In this document: positions 25,196-33,982 of the stretch, in pieces | Layout of the letters: every line of letters starts with the position of its first letter | Numbering within the stretch: position 1 is the first letter of the stretch | NCBI GenBank assembly: GCA_015056015.1 | Contig: SVHD01000025.1 | Coordinates: 1-36,914 of the forward strand | Direction: 5' to 3' | DNA: 36,914 nucleotides | Source of the DNA: Clostridiales bacterium | GTDB taxonomy: Bacteria > Bacillota > Clostridia > Christensenellales > Aristaeellaceae | Notes under the pieces: model-generated | Database searches by the model: none | What the model was told of the DNA's origin: nothing | Seen by the model: the letters and a program-made list of their open reading frames with translations, nothing else | Made by a program: the position numbers and the translations under genes

Positions 25196-25302
25196 TGACA
25201 TATATCTTCCAAAGAAGATGTCAGCCACTGATGAACCAAAGGGAAAAGTGGCGCGATAGGCTCAAGGGAAGAAAATGCCAAGAGAGGGGAACGGGAAATC
25301 GC

Positions 25303-26076
25303 ATGAATAAAATTCGTTTATTAATTGTGGAGGATAATGAAGAACTCAGGCGTGAATTGGTGGATTATTTTCAGGATCAACCTGAAATCATCATCGCCGG
25401 CGAATCCAGCAATGGGATTGAGGCGTTGCATGCCGTAAAAGAATCCCAGGTGGATGTAATGCTGCTGGATATGATCATGCCCGTGCTGGATGGTTTTGGC
25501 GTTCTGCAGCAATTGCAGAGTATTCCCGCCGAAAAACGGCCGCAGGTGATTTCGGTAACCGGTCTGGGACGGGATGATTTCATCCGTCGCGCGGTGGATC
25601 TCGGGGTAAGCTATTATATGGTAAAGCCCATCGAATTGCCCGTTCTCCTGGAACGGGTACAGGATGTAATGCGTCAGGCGCCAGCAACGCCCACGGATCA
25701 TCACGGAATTCACTTCAGCGGCATGAGCCTGGATGATCGCCTATCCAATCTGTTTCTGACCATGGGCATCCCTGCCCATATCAAGGGCTATCAATTTCTT
25801 CGGGAAGCCATCAAGCAGGTGATCGAAAATCCCAATATGATCAGCGGCATCACCAAAGAACTCTATCCCGCCATTGCCAGGCGTTTTGGCACAACCTCCA
25901 GCAAGGTGGAGCGCGCTATCCGCCACGCCATTGAAGTGGCATGGAGCCGGGGCCGTGTCGATACCCTGAACAAAGCCTTTGGCTGCTGCGTGGCGCTGAA
26001 GGATGAAAAGCCCACCAATGGTGAATTCATCGCGCTGATCAGCGACAAATTCAGAATGGAGGATATCAGTGCGTAA
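25303..26076 (+). CDS. spo0A: Sporulation master regulator Spo0A
   Basis: This is the response regulator that commits the cell to sporulation when phosphorylated. It has 257 residues. The N-terminal receiver domain has an acidic pair (E10, D11), phospho-acceptor D56 in MLLDMIMP, T86 and K108 in VKPIE. The C-terminal effector domain contains the nearly invariant recognition helix SSKVERAIRHAIEVAWSRG and the tail KPTNGEFIALISDKF. The ATG at 25303 gives the expected N-terminus MNKIRLLIVED; sequence further upstream is leader. Two Spo0A boxes and a sigma-A-type promoter precede it, and a terminator follows. A decayed partial copy of its 3' end lies 640 bp downstream. Confidence 0.97.
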   Translation: MNKIRLLIVEDNEELRRELVDYFQDQPEIIIAGESSNGIEALHAVKESQVDVMLLDMIMPVLDGFGVLQQLQSIPAEKRPQVISVTGLGRDDFIRRAVDLGVSYYMVKPIELPVLLERVQDVMRQAPATPTDHHGIHFSGMSLDDRLSNLFLTMGIPAHIKGYQFLREAIKQVIENPNMISGITKELYPAIARRFGTTSSKVERAIRHAIEVAWSRGRVDTLNKAFGCCVALKDEKPTNGEFIALISDKFRMEDISA

Positions 26077-26140
26077 GGGTTCGCGCGACCTGAAGGAACT
26101 TGCGCCTGTGATTTTTTGAACCTATGAACTTAAATCCTGA

Positions 26141-26170
26141 GTCAGACACGTTACGTGTCTGGCTTTTTTG
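26141..26170 (+). terminator. Terminator of spo0A
   Basis: A 10-bp GTCAGACACG/CGTGTCTGGC stem (one G-T pair) with a 3-nt loop is followed by six T. Confidence 0.88.
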
Positions 26171-26253
26171 CTGCCGGAATACGAAAGTGTGCATAATAAT
26201 TGTGACGGTAATATAAGAGTGATAACAAAAAATGGAAATCTTCCAGAAATTAC

Positions 26254-26282
26254 TTGTAAAAAAATGTAATAAGTGGTAAACT
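26254..26282 (+). promoter_or_regulatory. Candidate promoter of the mini LPETG gene
   Basis: TTGTAA (26254-26259), a 17-bp spacer and TAAACT (26277-26282) lie in an AT-rich stretch about 75 bp upstream of the broken gene. The boxes match consensus at four of six positions each. Confidence 0.45.
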
Positions 26283-26359
26283 ATCATGGAATAAATTGGT
26301 AACAAAATCATTATCCCAACATCAAAATTGCAGCATGAACTGATAATGGAGGATTTATG

Positions 26360-26618
26360 ATGAGCAGAAGTTTGAAATGGCTGGGGGTGCTGGCAGCGGC
26401 GTTTTGTTTGCTGTGCGGCGGAAGCGCCCTGGCAGAGGACACCCGCTTTGACTGCGACTGCACAGATCACCGACAAGTGCGAGGCGCTCATCGCCCTGCT
26501 GTCCTGGCAGCTTCCTGAAACCGGCGATAATTTTGCGCCTCACCTGTGGTGGGGAGCGATCCTGGTGTGCGGCGCGCTGCTGTATCTGCTGGTGCGCAAA
26601 AAGGGCCGGACGGTTTGA
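26360..26618 (+). pseudogene. Frameshifted small LPETG-anchored surface protein
   Basis: The reading frame from ATG 26360 (GGAGGA 6 nt upstream) encodes a signal peptide (KWLGVLAAAFCLLCGGSALA) but stops at 26516. In the +1 frame, open from 26376, the sequence reads TDKCEALIALLSWQLPETGD, then a membrane helix (LWWGAILVCGALLYLLV) and a basic tail KKGRTV, ending at 26618. Signal peptide, LPETG, helix and positive tail are the full set of sortase-substrate features, so one base has been gained, or two lost, between them. The repaired product would be only about 85 residues. The gene could be decayed, or the shift could be a sequencing error. It is richer in GCG/CTG codons than its neighbours, suggesting transfer. 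Confidence 0.65.
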
Positions 26619-26622
26619 CACG

Positions 26623-26645
26623 TTTCCAAGCATAATGCCTGGAAA
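26623..26645 (+). repeat. Inverted repeat after the LPETG gene
   Basis: The TTTCCAaGCAT and ATGCcTGGAAA arms form a hairpin 5 bp after the stop codon. Without a T run it is a weak terminator at best. Confidence 0.5.
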
Positions 26646-26690
26646 GGCTGATTTTCCCTGTATTTCCCGCCGAGGAAAGCTGCGGCCCGG

Positions 26691-26794
26691 GTAGATTCCC
26701 TGAATAAAGCGTTGGGCTGCCGATGCCGAAAGATGAATAGCCTGCCAATGGGGAGTTCATCGCACTGATTACCGATAAGCTTTCCGTGAATTGA
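26691..26794 (+). pseudogene. Remnant of the 3' end of a second spo0A
   Basis: This fragment matches the 3' part of the intact spo0A (25957-26049). It begins VDSLNKALGC (against VDTLNKAFGC), and after a net 4-nt deletion continues KDE-stop-PANGEFIALITDK (against KDEKPTNGEFIALISDK), ending at a TGA. A TAG at 26738-26740 replaces a Lys codon. By my count about 16 of 81 aligned bases differ, 12 of them at third codon positions. That pattern means the copy diverged while still under selection as a protein before it broke. Similarity fades upstream of about 26690. Confidence 0.8.
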
Positions 26795-26802
26795 TCTGAA
26801 TC

Positions 26803-26831
26803 AAAAGAGGATGCGTTGCGCATCCTCTTTT
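26803..26831. terminator. Terminator between the spo0A remnant and the glycan operon
   Basis: A 13-bp perfect stem (26803-26815 with 26819-26831) has a 3-nt loop. T runs on either strand allow it to end the reverse-strand operon and any forward transcript. Confidence 0.8.
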
Positions 26832-26836
26832 CTCAG

Positions 26837-28534
26837 TTAGCCTTTTTTCAAGGTGTACTTCATTTCGTTGTAGTCCACCGTCACCACACTGCCGTCAGAA
26901 TAGGTGATCTGATAAATATTATCCGCGATCTTTTCATGGTTTTCCATAAATTCATACTGCAGATACTGCAGCTCATTGTATTGATCCATCTGCATTTTCA
27001 GGGCGTTGGTATCCCGCTGAATCTTTTCCGGGGAAGCCACGGTGAAATCGGTATCCCCCATCCAGTCCTTACCGTCGCTGACAAATTTGGAATAGTAATA
27101 TACCGCAGGCCGCCCGCCGCATTCAATCCATTTCAGTTTATTCTTTTCATCCTGGCTGATGGCCGCATTCACAGTAGCCGCATAGGGGTTATACAGCAAA
27201 ATGCCATGGAATACCAATTCAAAGAAGGGAATGTATTCATCCACAATGGGCTGATCATCCGTATCCCGCAGGAAAGAGGCATACAGAATATAATCCACAT
27301 TGCGCATGCTGTATTCATAGGAGCTTTCGCAGGCCGCGCCGCCAAAGAGCTTCTTTGCCGTCAGGAATAATTCATCAAAGCATTTACCCGCTTCCTTCTT
27401 GTTTACCGGATGATCGGGATGATAGCATTTCCGGGGCACGGTGCAGGTAATAACATCGATATAATGCAGCCCGCGGAAGCCCAGATCGGCTACGGGCTTT
27501 AAACTCTCTTCCCCTAATTCCATGGCCCGCTTGGGACATACATTGTAGGTGCGCCCGCCAGCCCAGTAGGTGGTTTCGATGCTCACATCCCCATTGCGGG
27601 TGCGGGCAATATTATAAAGATCGAAATTATCGGCGATGGAATAGGCGTCGGTGCTGTTGGTATGGCATACCACCCGATATCCCGCGTCATTGGCGGTTTT
27701 GATCAGGCTGCGCAGCCCTTCTTCCCCGCCCAAACTTTCTTCCACCGGCAGAATCTGAGGCCAGCGACCGTCATGGCCCTTGATATTCCAGCCTACCAGG
27801 CAGAATTCCACTTTTTCGATTCCGGCGGCCTTGTAAGCGTGGATAATATCCTCCACATCTTTGAAGGTACAGGCCACATGCATGGGCGGTTCATTTTCTG
27901 CCGTCTGATCCGGAATGGAGCAGGGAACCGGCTTCCAGCCGTGACGAATGCGCACATAGGCGGATTCCGCAGCATACTGGATTTCATCATTCAATTTATC
28001 CTTCAGGGGCGTAAAGCCGCATTCCAGCTTATAGGCCCGATAAGCCCGTGCCATGGCGCTGTAGGTGGGCTTTTCATCCAGAAACATCTGATGCACGCGG
28101 ATGGGCTCATAGGGCATTTCCCCATCAATATCAATGCGGAAGGCCAATTGATAGGCGTCGGCCTGAATCGTCACCAGCTGGCTGGAATTTTCCGCCATGC
28201 CGGTAACGGATGCCAGAAAGCCCTGATTTTCCACGGCCAGGCCAAGAATCGGCATATAGGCGTCAATATTCTTGAATACGGTATCCTCCCGATGATGGAA
28301 ATAACCCAGGGCACATTCGTGAATTTTGCATTTGCCCCAGCCGCCGGGCAGCAGATAGAAGCCTTCCGTGCCAGCCTTGATCCATTGCCGGTTCAGCACG
28401 ATATCCACCGATGCAATCTGGTCAAAGGGATAATCATGCCGCATTTCATAATCCGCTGTTTTGCCATTCTTTTGCATCGTGGCTTCCGCCAGTTCACGGC
28501 GTCCATCCAGATAATTGAGATAGAAATCAAACAT
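26837..28534 (-). CDS. DUF5696-like putative glycoside hydrolase
   Basis: This 565-residue cytoplasmic protein has an N-terminal beta-sandwich (to about residue 180) and a predicted TIM barrel with KVEFCLVGWNIKGHDGRWPQ-type sugar-binding loops (quoted in part), HTNSTDAYSI, and candidate catalytic acids D360 in LHYIDVITC and E403 in CESSYEYS. I associate this layout with DUF5696, a family related to endo-alpha-N-acetylgalactosaminidase-type enzymes; that assignment is from memory of the pattern and is moderate. The ATG at 28534 is chosen for GGAGG 9 nt upstream. It is last in a four-gene operon after an SGNH esterase, 19 bp apart. The substrate is unknown. Confidence 0.6.
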   Translation of the reverse strand: MFDFYLNYLDGRRELAEATMQKNGKTADYEMRHDYPFDQIASVDIVLNRQWIKAGTEGFYLLPGGWGKCKIHECALGYFHHREDTVFKNIDAYMPILGLAVENQGFLASVTGMAENSSQLVTIQADAYQLAFRIDIDGEMPYEPIRVHQMFLDEKPTYSAMARAYRAYKLECGFTPLKDKLNDEIQYAAESAYVRIRHGWKPVPCSIPDQTAENEPPMHVACTFKDVEDIIHAYKAAGIEKVEFCLVGWNIKGHDGRWPQILPVEESLGGEEGLRSLIKTANDAGYRVVCHTNSTDAYSIADNFDLYNIARTRNGDVSIETTYWAGGRTYNVCPKRAMELGEESLKPVADLGFRGLHYIDVITCTVPRKCYHPDHPVNKKEAGKCFDELFLTAKKLFGGAACESSYEYSMRNVDYILYASFLRDTDDQPIVDEYIPFFELVFHGILLYNPYAATVNAAISQDEKNKLKWIECGGRPAVYYYSKFVSDGKDWMGDTDFTVASPEKIQRDTNALKMQMDQYNELQYLQYEFMENHEKIADNIYQITYSDGSVVTVDYNEMKYTLKKG

Positions 28535-28553
28535 GGTATTCATCCTCCGTTTC

Positions 28554-29702
28554 TTATTTACGGTATGTTTGCCGGGATGCATCCCGGGTAATGACAGCTG
28601 CAATCTTCATCGTATCCGGCGCATTCCCTTCAAACAGGGGCCGCAAGCGGATTGTATGCTTTCCAGGCTTCAAATCCTGGGCCAGCATCAGCGGATTATG
28701 GCTGGAACAGGGAATGCGGCGATATTCCTCACCATCCAGAGAAAGCAGCACCTGGGCGGAACGCAATTTCCAATTTGCAAAATTGGAAAGCACAGCAATT
28801 TCTGTTCCGTCACAATCAAAGATAAATTCCGCATCCGGCTGATTCGTATAAACGCAGCCGATATGGGGCGTTTTAGGGATATTCAGGAAGCATTCATCGG
28901 AATAGGCAAAGCCCGGCGCATTTTTCAGCCATTCCCGGCTACAGGAATACCATTTCCGATCCCCATCCAGCAGATGATCGCTGAAAATGGGCGGAAGCGC
29001 GGAGGGGGGATCCGTTTCCTCAGAATAATCCGTATCAAGCAGGCTGTGATGCAAATATTCCTTCAGGCATTCCCAGTAGGCGGCATAGCCCGCATCGGTT
29101 GGGTGCACTGTATCCAGAAAATATTTCTTCCATTTTTCCTCAGTGATTTCACCCAATTGTGCGCCCAGTGCCCGGCTGACCCAGAGGGTGGGAATATCAT
29201 AATAAACTGAAATCCTTTCATGGCCCTGGGCGGCCGGATAGAGCGCTTCATCCTGAATGGTGTTTCGTCCATCGGTAATCAGGGTAACAATATCGCAATC
29301 GGGGCATTTTTCCTTTACCGCCCGCACGATGGTTTCATATTGCAGGCCGGCCTGTTTTTCATCGGCCTGATGTGCACTGTCATTAAAGGCATATTCAATA
29401 AATAATAAATCCGGCCTGAGGGAAATGATATCCCGATCCAGGCGATATACCCCAAGATACGTACCGCTTTCCCCCACGGCGGACCGGATCAATTCAATTT
29501 CCGCCTGGGGAAACATTTCACGAAACCATTTTCCGGATAATGCCCGCCAGGATTTCTCTTCAACATCCGTGCTGCCAAAGCCCACCGTAATGGAGCCGCC
29601 GAAGTAAACGATCCGGAGCTTTTTATCCTTTGTCAGCTTTTCATAGGTACGCTTGAGCGTTCCCCGGGCATGAATAAACTGCGCGTGTTGATTTTCCGCC
29701 AT
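28554..29702 (-). CDS. SGNH/GDSL-family hydrolase (probable carbohydrate esterase)
   Basis: This 382-residue protein has the SGNH blocks in order: GGSIT with nucleophile S37, block II Gly in SAVGESGT, block III N107 in EYAFND, and D197-x-x-H200 in DTVHPTD. A C-terminal beta-sandwich of about 130 residues follows (LSLDGEEYRR, LKPGKHTIRLRPL), often a substrate-binding jelly roll. It likely removes acyl groups from sugars. No signal peptide is present, so it acts on imported oligosaccharide. An AAGGAGG-like site precedes the ATG. Third in the operon. Confidence 0.85.
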   Translation of the reverse strand: MAENQHAQFIHARGTLKRTYEKLTKDKKLRIVYFGGSITVGFGSTDVEEKSWRALSGKWFREMFPQAEIELIRSAVGESGTYLGVYRLDRDIISLRPDLLFIEYAFNDSAHQADEKQAGLQYETIVRAVKEKCPDCDIVTLITDGRNTIQDEALYPAAQGHERISVYYDIPTLWVSRALGAQLGEITEEKWKKYFLDTVHPTDAGYAAYWECLKEYLHHSLLDTDYSEETDPPSALPPIFSDHLLDGDRKWYSCSREWLKNAPGFAYSDECFLNIPKTPHIGCVYTNQPDAEFIFDCDGTEIAVLSNFANWKLRSAQVLLSLDGEEYRRIPCSSHNPLMLAQDLKPGKHTIRLRPLFEGNAPDTMKIAAVITRDASRQTYRK

Positions 29703-29737
29703 CAGAGCGATCCTCCTTCGCGAATAAAAACGCTTTC

Positions 29738-31759
29738 TTATTCCACTTCAACAATAGCAAGAGAATTGGCCTCAAGGAACGCAGGCATTGCCTCTCCACT
29801 GCCAACAATGGTTTCATACCGCATTGCTTTCATGCCGGAAAGCTTCAATTGCACCGGCCGCGTTTCTTCCGTGTCATTCCAGAGTACAAGCACGCTTTTT
29901 CCGTTTTCTCCCAGGAAGCGGGTGGCAATCAGTGAAGGATCATCATTTTCGATTCCTTCATCCGCCCGGAAGGTACCCAGCAGCAGATAATCCTCATATT
30001 TCCGCCGCAAATCGGCAACGGCCCTGGAATATTTCCTCATTTCCGGTTCTGCATCATTCCGGATATCCCTTTGGTCAGTAAGATATCGCAGCTCCATTTC
30101 AAATTTACAGCCGAAGGCCACCGCATAATTGACCATTCTTTCAGCCATGTAAGGCTTGGGATTGCGAACGGTGCACATGGCCTCCGGGAAGGTATAGCGG
30201 AAAAGCTGTGGCATCTTATGCCATCCTTTTCCCTCATGCCGAGATCCGGGATCCGAACCAATCCCATGAATGCAATCAAGGAACTGGGAATAGGCGTCCG
30301 TCGCATGCTCAGACATGAAAGCAAAATTCGGATGGCTTTTTACCTTCTTCTGAATGGCCTGATGCAATTTTAATCTGCCCTGAGAATAGGAAAGGGAGGG
30401 TTTGTTATGCAGATGATTATGCTTTTCATTGAAGCAGGGATAGGGCGGCATGCCGCCAATCTGATCATACAGCGCACCATCTGCGCCAAAGGAAGCAATC
30501 CAGTCAATCTTATCAGCCATCAATTCATGCCATTCCTCGCAGGAGGGGCAAACCGTGGAAAACACCCGGCGGGAAAATTTCCGCGCAAAATCGCTGAAGC
30601 AGGCCTTTGGATAGAATTCGTAATAGGGATTATTGTAAATGGTGCGTCCTTCCAGTTCCCTTCCCTTTTCCTGATAGAAGGGGCTGTTTATGTCCATCAA
30701 ATGTCCCTGGTAATAAAGGGTTACATGGCCGCCCATACCATGCACAATGTCAATTCCCTTTTTCAGGCCCTCCGCGCCGCCCATGCTGGGGCTTACCTCA
30801 AGATCGGGATACAGATTATCATGTCCGGTGTGATACCAGCCAAAGAGGCCCAGCGCATCAAAGCCATGGGCCATTGCATGCTCATATAATTCCGGCAGCG
30901 TTTCATAGGGCCACGTTTCATCGCCATATTGCTGCTTATTGATCACCAGGAAATAGCCGTTCATCTTTTTCACCCAATCCTGAACGGCCACATGTTTTCT
31001 CCAGGTCTGGGCCCAGGCAGCATATTCATCCGCCCCCTCACGCCAGGAGCCTTCATATAGCCGGGCAACAGCCCTGGGAGCAGCCCAGGTTTCCCCCGGC
31101 TTCACAAAGCACATTTTATTCAGTTCCAGCGTCACCCCGCCCGTTTTCTCGCCCTTTACGCGAAGAGAAGCCACATGGAGCAATTCATCATAGCTGGCAA
31201 AATACAGGCATTGCCGCTTCCCGGTCAGCGCCATCCAGCTCATGGAAAGGTTCCCCGGATAGTTTTCCTGAATTTCATATAGAGCTTCCCGGGCGGTCAT
31301 ATCCCGGAGCACCGCCTCCACATCTTCAACTCGTTCCCCAAGCTGTCGTGGCCAGAGAAGATCCATTTTCCCTTCATCCAGGTGCTGAATCGCGCCAACA
31401 CAGGGATAGAATAGTTCACTGACGGTGGATCGGCTGCCGTTTTCTACCCTTGCATCAAAGCAAATGTGATCCCTATCCAGGGTAATTTTCATTTCTACAA
31501 GGATGGCCGCTTTCCCGCTGCGGGCATGAATTTCAGGAACGCGCACAAAAATGGCCTTATTTTCACAGGATACGCAATAATCCTGATCCTCGCCAAAGGC
31601 CATATCCTCATAGTTGGTTCCGGTATGAAGATTCATCCGGAATAAGGGCTTGGGATCCACAATCAGATTTCCTGTTCCGGCTTTCAGATTTTCCAGGCAA
31701 GTCACGCGTCCATTTTCATCCACGGCCAGTTTCAGCCATTCATTTTGAAGCGTAATCAT
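29738..31759 (-). CDS. DUF6259-like putative glycoside hydrolase
   Basis: This 673-residue protein has an N-terminal beta-sandwich (1-about 235), a TIM barrel, and a C-terminal beta domain (FLGENGKSVLVLWNDTEETR). Barrel landmarks are GFDALGLFGWYHTGHDNLYP, HVTLYYQGHLMD, the strand-4/5-type GADGALYDQIGG (D432) and FMSEHATDAY (E484), which are my candidates for the catalytic pair. The whole pattern resembles DUF6259 proteins, for which no activity is firmly known to me. AAGGAG precedes the ATG, 9 bp after the upstream GH42-like gene. Second in the operon. Confidence 0.65.
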   Translation of the reverse strand: MITLQNEWLKLAVDENGRVTCLENLKAGTGNLIVDPKPLFRMNLHTGTNYEDMAFGEDQDYCVSCENKAIFVRVPEIHARSGKAAILVEMKITLDRDHICFDARVENGSRSTVSELFYPCVGAIQHLDEGKMDLLWPRQLGERVEDVEAVLRDMTAREALYEIQENYPGNLSMSWMALTGKRQCLYFASYDELLHVASLRVKGEKTGGVTLELNKMCFVKPGETWAAPRAVARLYEGSWREGADEYAAWAQTWRKHVAVQDWVKKMNGYFLVINKQQYGDETWPYETLPELYEHAMAHGFDALGLFGWYHTGHDNLYPDLEVSPSMGGAEGLKKGIDIVHGMGGHVTLYYQGHLMDINSPFYQEKGRELEGRTIYNNPYYEFYPKACFSDFARKFSRRVFSTVCPSCEEWHELMADKIDWIASFGADGALYDQIGGMPPYPCFNEKHNHLHNKPSLSYSQGRLKLHQAIQKKVKSHPNFAFMSEHATDAYSQFLDCIHGIGSDPGSRHEGKGWHKMPQLFRYTFPEAMCTVRNPKPYMAERMVNYAVAFGCKFEMELRYLTDQRDIRNDAEPEMRKYSRAVADLRRKYEDYLLLGTFRADEGIENDDPSLIATRFLGENGKSVLVLWNDTEETRPVQLKLSGMKAMRYETIVGSGEAMPAFLEANSLAIVEVE

Positions 31760-31768
31760 GTTTTCTCC

Positions 31769-33814
31769 TTATTTTTCGTCAATTGGAACGATTTCCAGCA
31801 GCAGCGTTTCCCCAAATTTCATTTCCACATCGATAAAGCATTCGTTGCCGGGCAGGATTTTTCCTGTAAAAGCCTCCCTGAGCTGCGCTTTTTTCGGAAT
31901 GCAGATGCGCTTCACGCCGTCGCTGGCAGCATGAATGGAAATGAAGCGATGGCTTGCATCAATCACTTCCCCGGAGAAATTGTATACCTGCCCGCCGGCG
32001 GCGCATACCAGTTGCCGCAATCGATCAGGTTCAAGCGTCATATTCCTGCATGCGTAAAGGCTGTAATCAGAATATCGGCGCAGTATTTCCAACGCATTTC
32101 CATTTTCGTTTTCTGAAATAATCACGTTGCCACGCTGCGCCACGGGGAATCCCTGCGCATCAAACGCCATCGTGTCGGGGCATCTTTCCTGGCCCTTTCC
32201 GGCAAATGCAATCAGTCGATCCTTATTTTTCCAGTTTTCCAGCGCCGCAATCCGCTCCTCATTCCAGTGGCTGGGCGCAATCAGAAGCGCCATCCGGTAA
32301 TCATCAGGATTTACATGTTTAAGATCGCTGAAAAGATACATATGATAGCCGGTGCCCATGAACCCCAGATTTTTTTTCAATTTGGACCCGCTGGTCTGGG
32401 AGCCAACCGGAGCAGGCCTGGCAATCTCAGGGATTACCTCCTGATATAATTCTTCATCCAGGAACAGCGCGATAGGCGCATCGGTTTTCGCGCCGCCTGA
32501 AAAAGCATGCTCACGATAAATTTCCGCTGCCTTTTGATGGAAAGCCATCAATTCTTGATCATCATACCAGCCGCCCCACATATCAAACCACCAGATGGCG
32601 GTATTATGGCACAGCGCCTTTCCCAGCACCTTTTTCATCTGGCCCAGCGAGCCCTCCAGCGTATCCGGGCCAAGCCAGACCTTGCTATCGTAGTATCTTG
32701 CCACCACCGGATCCGCATGAGGCATGCACTGGCTGATGGGCCGGGAAAGCATGGTGCGCACGTCCGCTTCAATAAACCAGGGCTTGCCATGCAATTGCGC
32801 GGAAGCCACCACCCCTGGGAAGGGCCAATCCACCCCCTGCGCCCTCTGATCCATATATGCCAGCGGGCTGGCCAGGAAATCCACCGCATCGCTTTGAAGC
32901 ACCATTTCCATGGCATTATGACCTTGCTCCAGACCACAGGTGGTATAGCCGTAAAAGCCGCCGATCACCTGCTGATTCTTTGTGGCCCGCTTGGCCATTT
33001 TGCATAGATCAATCAGCATCTGGGCGTTCATTTGATTCTGGAAGGCGTAATAATCAATGGTCTGCATTTCAAATTCCCGGCTGCGGAATATTTCGCCCAC
33101 GCCAAAAAGACGCTTTGCCGGGCTGGGAATCGTTATTTCTTCCCAGTTCCCATAATTTGTGCGCCAAGCCTCATTCAGCTTTTCCAGTTGATTGGCATAT
33201 TTTTGCATGCTCCATGCCCGGAAACCCGCCTGGGCGCGCGGGGAATAATCCATCAGCTGCATGGGATGGAGGGATGGCCGCAGATATTCTTCCGTATTTC
33301 CGCAGGCCACATGCCACCCCGCCACAAATTGATCGTATCCCTTTTCTTCAATCCAGCGCTGAAAGGCAATTATGATTTCTTCCGTGTCCTGCTTCCATTT
33401 TTCTGAGCAGGCGCTGTGATGCATTGGCGTTCCCTGGGCGTCCCGGCATAATTCGTCGGGGTTCATCCGATCCCACCAGGAAGGCGGCTCCAGCATCAAT
33501 CGGGGAATCAGATAATCTTCCCCCGGAATGCAATGCTTCAAAATCAATTCAAAGGTTTTTTCCGCTGCCGAAAAATCATATTGGCCGTAGCCTTTCCAGA
33601 ATCCTGGACAAAAGGGACGAATACCACTGTTTTGGTTGATGCCCCGGTCGCCTGCATAAACGCAGGGAAAAAACAGATGCACGCCGGCCTTTCTGAAATC
33701 GCCGTAACAGGCCTTTTCCGGCTGATAGGACATATAACCGTACATGGGGATTTGTTTTCCATCCACTTCCAGCAAATCCATGTGTTTCCTGCGGATAATC
33801 CTGCTCTTCAACAT
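31769..33814 (-). CDS. GH42-like beta-galactosidase-family hydrolase
   Basis: This 681-residue protein begins with a TIM barrel of beta-galactosidase type. It has DFRKAGVHLFFP, LMLEPPSWW, a GNTEEY acid/base candidate (E175), the GH42-typical DYSPRAQAGFRAW with LEKLNEAW, and the nucleophile candidate E349 in PWFIEADVRT. A trimerisation-like middle domain (APIALFLDEELYQ) and a small C-terminal beta domain follow. It may cleave beta-galactosides or other beta-linked sugars; the acid/base neighbourhood differs from classic GH42. It is first in the operon, with AAGGTGG 8 nt before the ATG; a second ATG at codon 12 is less supported. No signal peptide is visible. Confidence 0.75.
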   Translation of the reverse strand: MLKSRIIRRKHMDLLEVDGKQIPMYGYMSYQPEKACYGDFRKAGVHLFFPCVYAGDRGINQNSGIRPFCPGFWKGYGQYDFSAAEKTFELILKHCIPGEDYLIPRLMLEPPSWWDRMNPDELCRDAQGTPMHHSACSEKWKQDTEEIIIAFQRWIEEKGYDQFVAGWHVACGNTEEYLRPSLHPMQLMDYSPRAQAGFRAWSMQKYANQLEKLNEAWRTNYGNWEEITIPSPAKRLFGVGEIFRSREFEMQTIDYYAFQNQMNAQMLIDLCKMAKRATKNQQVIGGFYGYTTCGLEQGHNAMEMVLQSDAVDFLASPLAYMDQRAQGVDWPFPGVVASAQLHGKPWFIEADVRTMLSRPISQCMPHADPVVARYYDSKVWLGPDTLEGSLGQMKKVLGKALCHNTAIWWFDMWGGWYDDQELMAFHQKAAEIYREHAFSGGAKTDAPIALFLDEELYQEVIPEIARPAPVGSQTSGSKLKKNLGFMGTGYHMYLFSDLKHVNPDDYRMALLIAPSHWNEERIAALENWKNKDRLIAFAGKGQERCPDTMAFDAQGFPVAQRGNVIISENENGNALEILRRYSDYSLYACRNMTLEPDRLRQLVCAAGGQVYNFSGEVIDASHRFISIHAASDGVKRICIPKKAQLREAFTGKILPGNECFIDVEMKFGETLLLEIVPIDEK

Positions 33815-33860
33815 CGTTTATTACCACCTTCTGTAAGTTTTTTTCTTCTTTCTGATTATA

Positions 33861-33889
33861 AATATACCGCATTTTTTCATCGGTGACAA
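33861..33889 (-). promoter_or_regulatory. Sigma-A promoter of the four-gene glycan operon
   Basis: TTGTCA (33884-33889), 17 bp and TATATT (33861-33866) lie on the reverse strand, 46 bp upstream of the GH42-like start. Confidence 0.8.
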
Positions 33890-33934
33890 CCTAAATTTCG
33901 TAGGCATTTTGTTTTTTTCCATGCGTAAAGGCCA

Positions 33935-33963
33935 CAAAAAAGAGGAAAAGCACGCTTTTCCCC
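33935..33963 (-). terminator. Terminator separating the beta-sandwich gene from the operon
   Basis: A GGGGAAAAGC/GCTTTTCCTC stem (one mismatch) is followed on the reverse strand by TTTTTT, just after the stop of the 190-residue gene. Confidence 0.75.
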
Positions 33964-33982
33964 TGATGCCGTTATGCGGTTT

